Positions 16,913 to 22,567 of a stretch of 34,335 bases of DNA are shown here, piece after piece. Origin of the DNA: a virus; the IMG/VR virus record IMGVR_UViG_3300009169_000012, positions 1-34,335 of that record. One strand, given 5' to 3'. A model generated the notes under the pieces. That model saw only the letters and a list, made by a program, of their open reading frames with translations. It searched no databases and was not told the DNA's origin. The first letter of the stretch is position 1, and each line of letters begins with the position of its first letter. Made by a program: the position numbers and the translations under genes.

Positions 16913-17158
16913 ATGAAAATCACAATCGAACGAAAAGAAAAAGTACAAATGGAAGTACAACTACCATTATTTACTAAACAACACTATCATTATTACATGG
17001 TAGAAGAAACAAGAACAACCGTTTTATTTTTAGGGGAGTTTGAACATTCAATTCAAGTTACTCAACACATGATGCAATACCCATGCAGCTATGAGCAAAT
17101 TACAGAAAAAGAATATAACGAAGTATATAACACAATTAAAAAAAAAATTTATGAATAA
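16913..17158 (+). CDS. Early protein of unknown function (81 aa)
   Basis: An 81-residue protein with a beta-rich first half (TIERKEKVQMEVQLPLFTKQ), several His and Met residues in the middle and a charged helix at the end (EKEYNEVYNTIKKKIYE). It has the same AAAACAAAGAAC leader as the previous gene and overlaps the next by 8 bp. No family is recognised. Confidence 0.6.
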   Translation: MKITIERKEKVQMEVQLPLFTKQHYHYYMVEETRTTVLFLGEFEHSIQVTQHMMQYPCSYEQITEKEYNEVYNTIKKKIYE

Positions 17159-17462
17159 CTCAAATCAAATAGAACTAAACAATAACCTTGAATACTGGTA
17201 TGGTTATATAGATGCTAACTTAGTTAACTACAATAGAATTAATATAAGTAATGTAAATTTAGATAATACAACAATGGAAATGTTTATTACAGATACTGAA
17301 ACTCAATTTTGTTTTGACTTCTATAAAAAAGGGCAAGTGGTTGGAAAGCATAAAATATTCATTGGAAATAACCAGCTTGAGTTTGACTGGAATTTACAGT
17401 TTAGTCAGGAACTAATTAAAATGTTTAAAAGCATAGATACTAAAAACCAAGTTATATTATAA
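17151..17462 (+). CDS. Early protein of unknown function (103 aa)
   Basis: I start at 17151 (MNNSNQIELN) because the frame upstream lies inside the previous gene and begins with no A-rich leader. The 103-residue product is acidic, Asn- and Tyr-rich and probably beta-rich in the middle (TTMEMFITDTETQFCFDFYK). Its TAA stop lies inside the left arm (TTATAAC) of the first attC-like repeat, as stop codons of integron cassettes often do. It lacks a matching left boundary, so it need not be a cassette gene. Confidence 0.55.
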   Translation: MNNSNQIELNNNLEYWYGYIDANLVNYNRINISNVNLDNTTMEMFITDTETQFCFDFYKKGQVVGKHKIFIGNNQLEFDWNLQFSQELIKMFKSIDTKNQVIL

Positions 17463-17524
17463 CGGTTTGCAGCTAACCGATAGTTTTTGCTTTTCGCAAA
17501 AATTTTGGTTAGGTGCTGTTATAA
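17457..17524 (+). repeat. attC-like imperfect inverted repeat 1
   Basis: Outer arms TTATAAC (17457-17463) and GTTATAA (17518-17524) are perfect complements. Inner arms GCAGCTAACC (17469-17478) and GGTTAGGTGC (17507-17516) pair with one mismatch. A further hairpin, TTTTTGC/GCAAAAA, fills the centre. Outer box, spacer, inner box and variable centre is the layout of an integron attC site. The core deviates from the classical GTTRRRY at one base. There is no useful T-run, so it is not a simple terminator. Confidence 0.6.
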
Positions 17525-17560
17525 GTAGTTGCGGATTATTAACTAATAAATTTAATTAGA

Positions 17561-17887
17561 ATGACAAATACAGATAAATTACGTGAGCAATTAGCCACAG
17601 AAGAAAATGACTTAAAAGCACTTGGAATAGGTAAGAAACTTATTCGTGAAGAACGAAACGAAAGGTTTGAAGATAAATGGTTGCCTAAATTACAAGCAAA
17701 ATGCAATGTAAAACACGATGTTCAAATGGGTAGATATACTTTTGAGTTGAATGGATTTGGGGTAATGGATTTTTACCCTAAAGCGAATAAGTTGCTTATC
17801 CGAAAACTAAATAAATGGAAACAACCAGCCTTAAAGTGGCTAATTGCGGAATTTCATTTGGAAACGGATTGTAGCAATTACTTATAA
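17561..17887 (+). CDS. Putative cassette-borne protein of unknown function (108 aa)
   Basis: A 108-residue protein: a charged helical N-terminal third (LREQLATEENDLKALGIGKK), then a beta segment (VKHDVQMGRYTFELNGFGVM) and a helical end (WKQPALKWLIAEFHLE). It has no promoter of its own. It sits between two attC-like repeats, and its stop codon is inside the second (TTATAAC). Its surroundings begin with GTTATAA and end with TTATAAC, the pairing expected of one integron cassette. The function is unknown; cassette genes often encode defence or stress functions, which is only a possibility here. Confidence 0.65.
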   Translation: MTNTDKLREQLATEENDLKALGIGKKLIREERNERFEDKWLPKLQAKCNVKHDVQMGRYTFELNGFGVMDFYPKANKLLIRKLNKWKQPALKWLIAEFHLETDCSNYL

Positions 17888-17999
17888 CGTTTTGCAGCTA
17901 ACCGAAGTTGGCGATTACGAAGCACAAATTTTCAAACTTAAACAAATGTATAATCGAAGCACACTAAGCCGCCAATTTTGGTTAGTGCTGTTATGTGCC
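17882..17999 (+). repeat. attC-like imperfect inverted repeat 2
   Basis: Outer box ATAAC (17884-17888) pairs with GTTAT (17990-17994). Inner boxes GCAGCTAACC (17894-17903) and GGTTAGTGC (17980-17988) pair with one extra, unpaired G on the left arm, as attC sites show. A third stem, TTGGCG (17908-17913) with CGCCAA (17970-17975), encloses a ~56-base centre. The right end, GTTATGTGCC (17990-17999), is the perfect complement of GGCACATAAC at 18377-18386, beyond the next gene. Confidence 0.62.
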
Positions 18000-18025
18000 G
18001 TTTTTCTTCACAAATATTAATTAAA

Positions 18026-18373
18026 ATGATAACAGAAAACGAATACCTAAAAGCAAAAGAAGTTGTTGAAAAATATGAGAAGCAACAATTAGAAATGAAA
18101 GAATTGCTTTCAAAAGAAACCTTGACAATTACAATAGGCGGTTGCTTACACGAAAATGGAAGGATTAGTTTAATTCCATATCCAAAAGACCGTAGATTGA
18201 AAATTAGAAAACAAGGCGAAAGATTTTTCACAATTACCGACCTTAAAAAATATTATGGGATTAAGAAAACCACAAAGACTGGAGAAAAGGAATGGGCAAT
18301 AAGTCCGAGAGGCAAAAGGCATGAGTGGAATGTTTTAGAAGCAGAAATATCTATGGAGTATGTCGCTCTTTAA
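18026..18373 (+). CDS. Putative cassette-borne protein of unknown function (115 aa)
   Basis: I start at 18026 (MITENEYLKAKEVV), after an A-rich leader; in-frame codons upstream lie in the repeat. The product has 115 residues: a coiled N-terminus (residues 1-30), a beta segment with a Cys (TLTITIGGCLHENGRISLIP) and a basic C-terminal half. It is flanked by GTTATGTGCC on the left and GGCACATAAC on the right, a perfect 10-bp inverted pair, which fits a cassette. No family is recognised. Confidence 0.62.
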   Translation: MITENEYLKAKEVVEKYEKQQLEMKELLSKETLTITIGGCLHENGRISLIPYPKDRRLKIRKQGERFFTITDLKKYYGIKKTTKTGEKEWAISPRGKRHEWNVLEAEISMEYVAL

Positions 18374-18376
18374 AAT

Positions 18377-18386
18377 GGCACATAAC
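18377..18386 (+). repeat. attC-like half site (left outer box only)
   Basis: GGCACATAAC complements the start of its own presumed cassette (17990-17999) over all 10 bases. The rest of an attC site is missing: no GGTTAG inner arm and no GTT outer arm follow before the next gene. This would be the eroded 3' end of the cassette pair. The ~50 bases up to 18440 are AT-rich with no other clear signal. Confidence 0.5.
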
Positions 18387-18439
18387 TTACATCTTTGCGC
18401 AACTTTATAGCGACTTATTTAAAATTAAATTAAAAACAA

Positions 18440-18649
18440 ATGAAAATACCCGAAACAATTAAAACTAAAATGAGTGAATATTATACTCATGGAGACCACA
18501 CAAAGCTAAAGCGTTATGGAATTACAAAGAAAAAATATTTCAGCTTAGTTACAATTGGAAAGGCTTTTAAAGAAGGCGAATGTAAAGATGAACTATTGGA
18601 CATAATAGACGAATTTTATAACTTAAAGATTAAAAAATATGGAAAATAA
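18440..18649 (+). CDS. Small early protein of unknown function (69 aa)
   Basis: A 69-residue basic protein that begins MKIPETIKTKMSEYYTHGDH and has a probable helix-turn-helix-like rhythm (LKRYGITKKKYFSLVTIGKA), suggesting a nucleic-acid-binding role. That is a weak inference. It overlaps the next gene by 11 bp and follows an AAAAACAA leader. No family is certain. Confidence 0.6.
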   Translation: MKIPETIKTKMSEYYTHGDHTKLKRYGITKKKYFSLVTIGKAFKEGECKDELLDIIDEFYNLKIKKYGK

Positions 18650-18863
18650 ATTTTATATAGATGGCTTAACAAAAAGAAGTTTGTACGCATTAAATGATAT
18701 TCATCAAAAAGAAAGTGAGCTTTATGATACTGCTGAAAAATTAGCAGAATTAAAAAGATTAGAACTATACGACCAAAATTTAACAGAAAAATACTATCTA
18801 CTTCAAAATCAAATAGAAACAATTACAGATAATTTTTTAAATTATAATTCAGTTAAAAATTAA
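18639..18863 (+). CDS. Small coiled-coil protein (74 aa)
   Basis: A 74-residue protein that is almost entirely helical with heptad spacing of Leu and Ile (ALNDIHQKESELYDTAEKLA, ELYDQNLTEKYYLLQNQIET). It overlaps the previous gene by 11 bp, so the two are coupled. It may be a dimerising partner of a neighbouring DNA-binding protein. No family is recognised. Confidence 0.6.
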   Translation: MENKFYIDGLTKRSLYALNDIHQKESELYDTAEKLAELKRLELYDQNLTEKYYLLQNQIETITDNFLNYNSVKN

Positions 18864-18880
18864 TTATTAAATTTGTAACC

Positions 18881-19126
18881 ATGAAAACACAAGAACAAGC
18901 AATCCTAGATGCCTTATTAGGTGGGCAAGTTATTACAGGCTCAAATGCCTATCAAATAACTAAAAAAGAATGTGCATGTGGCACTCTTAACCTTCACAAA
19001 GTATTAGCAAAGATTAGAAAGAAAGGTTACACTATTAATGAGGAATGGTGCATCAACTCTAAATCTAATACACGTTTTAAAGAATTTACAATAACAAATA
19101 GAAAACAAAAGAAAAATGGAAACTAA
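18881..19126 (+). CDS. Winged-helix DNA-binding protein (81 aa)
   Basis: An 81-residue protein resembling the short helix-turn-helix proteins common in phage recombination regions. Features are QAILDALLGGQVITGSNAYQ near residues 6-25, then LHKVLAKIRKKGYTINEEW near 38-56, and a wing ending in FKEFTIT. Two Cys (CACG) lie between the helices. It overlaps the SSB-like gene by 11 bp. It may regulate, or organise DNA for, the ERF module. Confidence 0.68.
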   Translation: MKTQEQAILDALLGGQVITGSNAYQITKKECACGTLNLHKVLAKIRKKGYTINEEWCINSKSNTRFKEFTITNRKQKKNGN

Positions 19127-19370
19127 AAACAACTCAGGCGCAATCTTTAAAAACAACAAGACAAAAGAAACCCAACCCGATTATCGTGGTAAGGTAAAAG
19201 TAAACAATGTAGAAATGGAAATATCTTTATGGTTCAAAGAAAGTCAAAGCGGCAAAAAGTATTTCAGCGCATCATTTCAAGAACCATTTAAAAAAGAGAA
19301 TGAAACAAAGACTTATTCAAATGAAACAAAGTACACACCTAAAATAGACGAATCTGATTTACCATTTTAG
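19116..19370 (+). CDS. Small DUF736-like protein with SSB-type acidic tip, candidate ssDNA-binding protein
   Basis: An 84-residue protein. Its core (SGAIFKNNKTKETQPDYRGK, then VNNVEMEISLWFKES and KKYFSASFQEPF) resembles DUF736-like small proteins with an OB-like strand pattern. The C-terminus ends DESDLPF, very close to the acidic tip (DDDIPF) by which bacterial SSB proteins bind partners. It is directly followed by the ERF annealing gene and the exonuclease gene. I infer a phage SSB-like partner for recombination and replication. The core assignment is by eye. Confidence 0.62.
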   Translation: METKNNSGAIFKNNKTKETQPDYRGKVKVNNVEMEISLWFKESQSGKKYFSASFQEPFKKENETKTYSNETKYTPKIDESDLPF

Positions 19371-19419
19371 TCTATTCACTACAAAAAAGTAAAAATAAAA
19401 AGAATTAAATCAATCTATT

Positions 19420-19947
19420 ATGAAAACGAACGAACAATTATCATTAACACAAAGATTGCTTGAATTTCAAAAGCAAATCAATGTAATTAAAAAAGATGCA
19501 AAAAATCCACATTTTAAAAATACCTACGCTACATTAAAGCAAGTATTAAGTGAAGTAAAACCTATATTATCAGAAGTTGGTTTATTAATTACTCAGCCAA
19601 TAGATGAACGTGGAATAGGTACTGTTATCACAGATGGCAAAGATTCAATTGTATCTTTTATTCCTATGCCTAATGGATTACAACCTCAGCAATTAGGTAG
19701 TGCAATTTCTTATTTTCGCAGATATACCATTTGCTCACTTTTATCATTAGAAATTGATGATGATGATGCTAACACAACTAACAAAGCTATTCAAACTGCA
19801 CATATTCAAAAACCTATTTTAAAAGCCGATACAGATAAGTTTGGAGAAGCTGTTGAGTATTTAATGAAAGGTGGCTCAATAGATGCTATAAAGGCAAAAT
19901 ATGAGATAAGTCAAGAAGTAGAAACTAAACTAATAAAATCAATCTAA
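19420..19947 (+). CDS. erf: ERF-family single-strand annealing protein
   Basis: A 175-residue recombinase that anneals complementary single strands. The ERF core is clear: NPHFKNTYATLKQVLSEVKP near residues 28-47, LLITQP, then GIGTVITDGKDSIVSFIPMP, and QQLGSAISYFRRYTICSLLS near 90-109, ending in the acidic EIDDDDAN. A linker and a short helical tail follow. It shares 1 bp with the exonuclease gene (TAATG), forming an annealase-exonuclease pair. Red-like phages use such pairs for replication and repair. Confidence 0.9.
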   Translation: MKTNEQLSLTQRLLEFQKQINVIKKDAKNPHFKNTYATLKQVLSEVKPILSEVGLLITQPIDERGIGTVITDGKDSIVSFIPMPNGLQPQQLGSAISYFRRYTICSLLSLEIDDDDANTTNKAIQTAHIQKPILKADTDKFGEAVEYLMKGGSIDAIKAKYEISQEVETKLIKSI

Positions 19948-20600
19948 TGGAAAGCACAATTGAAATATATTCACCTGAATGGTTTATAAATCGTCAGGGC
20001 AACTTCACCGGAAGTGAGATTTGGAAGTTAATGACTGAAGCACGTTCAAAAAAGGATGTGCTATCAAAAACAGCAGAAACTTATATACTCGAAAAAGTAT
20101 GGGAAAAGTTATCGGGTGAAGTTAAGCAAGGCATAAATAACATGGCAACTGAATTTGGTAATGATAACGAGCCTATTGCTAAGAAATTCTACACATCCGT
20201 AACAGCAAATGAAATAGTAGAAAGTAAATTGCTTTACTCAAATGAAATACAAGGCTTAACGGGCAGCCCTGACGGCTTAGTAGGTGAAGATGGGTTAATA
20301 GAAATAAAGTGTCCTTACAATGGCGCAAATCACTTAAAACATTGCTTTATAACCAATGATGAAACTTTTTTGAGTGAACAGCCTGAATACTATTACCAAA
20401 TGCAATGCTATATGCTTTTAAGTGGTCGTAAGTGGTGTGACTTCGTTTCTTTCGATCCTCGTATTATTTCAGACTTAGGATTGTTTATTTACAGAGTAAA
20501 TGCTAATGAAGAAATAATTGAAAAGATGACTGAGAAAGTTAAGTTAGCAAGGGAATTATTTAATCAATATTTTGAATCATTTAATGGAAAGAAATGTTAA
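19947..20600 (+). CDS. YqaJ/lambda-exonuclease-type nuclease
   Basis: A 217-residue nuclease of the PD-(D/E)XK type. Seen in order: WFINRQGNFTGSEIW near residues 12-25, TEFGNDNEPIAKKFY near 68-82 (with Glu75), GSPDG near 106-110 (Asp109), and IEIKCP near 118-123 (Glu119, Lys121), then YYYQMQCYMLLSG. These are the expected metal-binding and catalytic residues. It likely resects DNA ends to make single strands for the ERF protein. It overlaps NinG by 17 bp. Confidence 0.88.
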   Translation: MESTIEIYSPEWFINRQGNFTGSEIWKLMTEARSKKDVLSKTAETYILEKVWEKLSGEVKQGINNMATEFGNDNEPIAKKFYTSVTANEIVESKLLYSNEIQGLTGSPDGLVGEDGLIEIKCPYNGANHLKHCFITNDETFLSEQPEYYYQMQCYMLLSGRKWCDFVSFDPRIISDLGLFIYRVNANEEIIEKMTEKVKLARELFNQYFESFNGKKC

Positions 20601-21126
20601 AAATAAAAAGTGTAAGGAGTGTGGTGGTAACTTCACTCCTTTTAAAACCACTCAAGTTGTTTGCGGTGCTAAATGTGCAGCTAAATTAGCAGAAACTAAG
20701 GTATGGAAGGAAAAGAAAAAGGTAATGATTGAAAACACCCGTACTCGCACAGAATGGCTTAGTTTACTTCAAATAGTCTTTAATAAGTATATTCGATTAA
20801 GAGATGCAGATAAACCATGTATTTCATGTGAAAGACCATTAACAAATAAATTTGATGCTGGACATTTTCTTAGTGTTGGCAGTTATCCAAACTTAAGGTT
20901 CAATGAAGATAACGTACATGGGCAATGTGTTTACTGCAATCAACATCAGCATGGCAATCAAATTGAATACGGGTTAAGATTACCTTTAAGAATAGGCAAT
21001 GATGCTTACAATAGACTAATGAATAAAAGAGGGGATGCGCTTAAACTAACCTTAGATGAAATCAAAGAATTAATTAAAATTTACAAATTAAAAATCAAAG
21101 AACATGGAAAAAGCACTAACAATTGA
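20584..21126 (+). CDS. ninG: NinG (Rap)-like recombination nuclease
   Basis: A 180-residue protein matching the lambda NinG/Rap family, which processes recombination intermediates such as Holliday junctions. Two zinc sites are visible: Cys10, Cys13, Cys27 and Cys31 (KCKECGG, VVCGAKC), and an HNH-like group with Cys79, Cys82, His94, Cys115 and Cys118 (DAGHFLSVGSYPNLRFNEDN, then HGQCVYCNQHQHGN). I start at the ATG at 20584 because the TTG at 20572 adds only 4 residues. It is the third gene of the recombination module. Confidence 0.9.
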   Translation: MERNVKNKKCKECGGNFTPFKTTQVVCGAKCAAKLAETKVWKEKKKVMIENTRTRTEWLSLLQIVFNKYIRLRDADKPCISCERPLTNKFDAGHFLSVGSYPNLRFNEDNVHGQCVYCNQHQHGNQIEYGLRLPLRIGNDAYNRLMNKRGDALKLTLDEIKELIKIYKLKIKEHGKSTNN

Positions 21127-21388
21127 ACAGGCAAAAGTAGAATTTGAATCACATCTTTTAATTGGTTTATTCAAATCAACAGTTGAACAATCAACACAAT
21201 TAACTGGAAAATTTAAACATAAAATGAAAGCTGATTTTAATCTATGGCAAAAACAAGGTTTCAAAATAGTTGAAGAACTTGAAAAAAGAAATATAACAGA
21301 TGTTGAGTACTTAGATAAAATTGGCGATATTTATCATACTATGAACTCAACAATGCGTGATGAATTTTACAAAGGTTTGGAATCATGA
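21104..21388 (+). CDS. Uncharacterised helical protein (94 aa)
   Basis: A 94-residue helical, slightly basic protein (KVEFESHLLIGLFKSTVEQS, KMKADFNLWQKQGFKIVEEL) with no Cys and no membrane segment. It overlaps NinG by 23 bp and the methyltransferase gene by 4 bp, with the leader CAAAGAAC before its ATG. It belongs to the recombination operon. The function is not recognised. Confidence 0.65.
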   Translation: MEKALTIEQAKVEFESHLLIGLFKSTVEQSTQLTGKFKHKMKADFNLWQKQGFKIVEELEKRNITDVEYLDKIGDIYHTMNSTMRDEFYKGLES

Positions 21389-22026
21389 AATTAACTGATA
21401 AAATAGAAATTACTAATGAAGATAACATGGTTTTAATGGCTCGATATCCTGACAAGTATTTTGATTTAGCTATTGTTGACCCGCCTTATGGGATTGGAGC
21501 AAACAAGATGACTTTAGGTAATGGAAAGAAAAAGATTTATAGAGGTTTAAATGATTGGGACAAAACAATACCAAGCGAAAATTACTTTAGTGAATTATTT
21601 AGGGTAAGTAAAAACCAAATAGTTTGGGGTGGCAATTATATGACTGAGTTTTTACCGCCAACTTCAGCTTGGTTATTTTGGGATAAAATGACTGGATTAA
21701 ATGATTTTGCAGATGGTGAATTAGCTTGGACTTCATATAGTGTAGCATTAAGGAAAATAACTAAACAATGGTTAGGAGCTAATGCTAAAGATGGTTTATA
21801 GCGAATACATCCAACTCAAAAACCTATTTATCTATATTCATTTATTTTAAATAAGTTTGCCAAACCAACTGATAAAATACTAGATACTCACTTAGGCTCT
21901 GGCAGTATAGCAATAGCCTGTCACGATTACGGATTTGATTTAACCGCTTGTGAATTAGATAAAGAATACTTTGATAAGGCAATAAAAAGAATTAACAATC
22001 ATGTTGCACAATTAAAATTAATTTAG
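21385..22026 (+). pseudogene. Beta-class DNA methyltransferase interrupted by an in-frame TAG
   Basis: The frame encodes a DNA amino-methyltransferase (N6-adenine or N4-cytosine). The catalytic motif DPPYG is at residues 32-36, with IVWGGNY and AWLFWDKM following. Codon 139 (21799-21801) is TAG. Beyond it the same frame continues for 74 codons with RIHPTQKP (140-147) and the SAM-binding DTHLGSGS (167-174), then a natural TAG at 22024. The order DPPY then FxGxG fits the beta class. The stop separates catalysis from SAM binding, so the shortened product should be inactive unless the stop is read through. A sequencing error is possible. The promoter of RNA leader 1 lies over its 3' end. Confidence 0.82.
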
Positions 22027-22034
22027 TATATTTG
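22004..22034 (+). promoter_or_regulatory. Bacteroidetes-type promoter for RNA leader 1
   Basis: TTG at 22004-22006, 20 bases, then TATATTTG at 22027-22034, which fits the Bacteroidetes consensus very well. It overlaps the end of the methyltransferase frame. Transcription would start near 22039, exactly where the structured region begins. Confidence 0.78.
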
Positions 22035-22038
22035 CACT

Positions 22039-22163
22039 ATCGGATTCACTAACCGATTTCGGAAATAGCTTAACAGAAAAAACATTAGACCTCTAATGGT
22101 TCGGTGTAAGGAGTTAAGCCCTTACTTGATTAGTAATCAAAACCGAATCGTTAGGGGTTTTTT
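22039..22163 (+). ncRNA. Structured RNA leader 1 (three-way junction, loop pseudoknot, T-run)
   Basis: A 5' hairpin, ATCGG/CCGAT (22039-22057), is followed by element A, GCTTAAC (22068-22074). A 17-base arm (22089-22105) then pairs fully with 22142-22158, with three G-U pairs and no mismatch. Inside that stem are two hairpins: GTAAGG/CCTTAC (22106-22125) and TTGATT/AATCAA (22126-22140). Only A22141 stays unpaired at the junction. The 8-base loop of the first hairpin carries GTTAAGC (22113-22119), the exact complement of element A. A run of six T closes the element, and the next ATG follows at 22177. It could be an attenuator or riboswitch-like leader, or a small RNA. I recognise no known class. 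Confidence 0.72.
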
Positions 22164-22176
22164 AATTTATAAAACA

Positions 22177-22434
22177 ATGAAAACAAAATTTATTATCACT
22201 AATCTAAAAGATTTTTTTAAGCATGGATTTGATAAACCTTTTAAAATTTTAGAGCAAATAGAAGATCAAGTTCACAGAATTACAGAATCAGATAACATTC
22301 ATTTCGGAGATAAAACAAAAGTATTATTAGCTAATTATAGCGAAAATGGTTATGCAATTTTTGATTTATCATCTTATGAGTTTAAAAATAATTGCCATAT
22401 ATTTTATTATACTTTTAATTCAGTAGTATCTTAA
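22177..22434 (+). CDS. Protein of unknown function behind RNA leader 1 (85 aa)
   Basis: I start at 22177 (MKTKFIITNLKDFFKHGFDK) after the A-rich leader AAAACA. The frame is open upstream to 22096, but that stretch is the structured RNA. The 85-residue product mixes helix and strand, ends in an aromatic-rich strand (CHIFYYTFNSVVS) and has a single Cys. No family is recognised. Its position between two structured leaders and just before the initiator gene suggests a role in replication control or in response to the RNA signal; this is speculation. Confidence 0.62.
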   Translation: MKTKFIITNLKDFFKHGFDKPFKILEQIEDQVHRITESDNIHFGDKTKVLLANYSENGYAIFDLSSYEFKNNCHIFYYTFNSVVS

Positions 22435-22448
22435 TTAAAATTTATTTG

Positions 22449-22456
22449 TATATTTG
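22449..22456 (+). promoter_or_regulatory. Promoter -7 element for RNA leader 2 (TATATTTG)
   Basis: A perfect -7 element lies 14 bases after the stop of the 85-residue gene. No good TTG is seen at the usual distance upstream, so the promoter may be weaker or need an activator. Transcription would start near 22461, at the first base of the paired element. Confidence 0.62.
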
Positions 22457-22460
22457 CAAT

Positions 22461-22564
22461 GCTTACTCAGTTAAAAATGACATTAAAAATAATCCCACAA
22501 TCACATTGCCGAATGTACATTCTGTACTACTGGGTAAGCCTTTGTGTTTTGTGGGTATTTTTTT
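22461..22564 (+). ncRNA. Structured RNA leader 2 (pseudoknot-capable, T-run at the start codon)
   Basis: Element A, GCTTACTCAGT (22461-22471), pairs over 11 bases with ACTGGGTAAGC (22529-22539), with one G-U pair. Element B, CCCACAA (22494-22500) plus CACA (22502-22505), pairs with TGTG (22543-22546) and TTGTGGG (22549-22555). The order A-B-A'-B' means both pairings together form a pseudoknot. A small GTAC/GTAC hairpin (22515-22527) lies between. Seven T (22558-22564) follow, and the initiator ATG is only 3 bases further. The layout matches leader 1 and the A elements look related (GCTTAAC, GCTTACTCAG). It is a probable regulator of initiator synthesis. Confidence 0.68.
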
Positions 22565-22567
22565 AAA

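Noticed and set aside
18600-19126. A lysogeny control region with a repressor
   Set aside because: The small helix-turn-helix protein is of the recombination-region type, all genes point one way and no integrase or divergent promoter pair exists.
21385-22026. Reassignment of TAG to an amino acid in this phage
   Set aside because: TAG ends several intact genes normally (for example at 15870, 19370 and 3985) and no other gene has an internal TAG, so a single nonsense change is the simpler explanation.
22089-22163. A tRNA or tmRNA
   Set aside because: The branched fold is tempting, but the closing stem is 17 bp, there are only two inner hairpins, no T-loop sequence, no anticodon arm of normal size and no CCA-type end.
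22096-22176. In-frame extension of the 85-residue protein upstream to an ATG at 22096
   Set aside because: These 27 codons are exactly the arms and hairpins of RNA leader 1, and the ATG lies inside the closing stem. The A-rich leader before 22177 is a better start.
22459-22566. A 35-codon leader-peptide frame across RNA leader 2
   Set aside because: Its ATG falls at or before the expected transcription start, there is no A-rich leader, and the codons simply follow the paired arms. It remains only a remote possibility.
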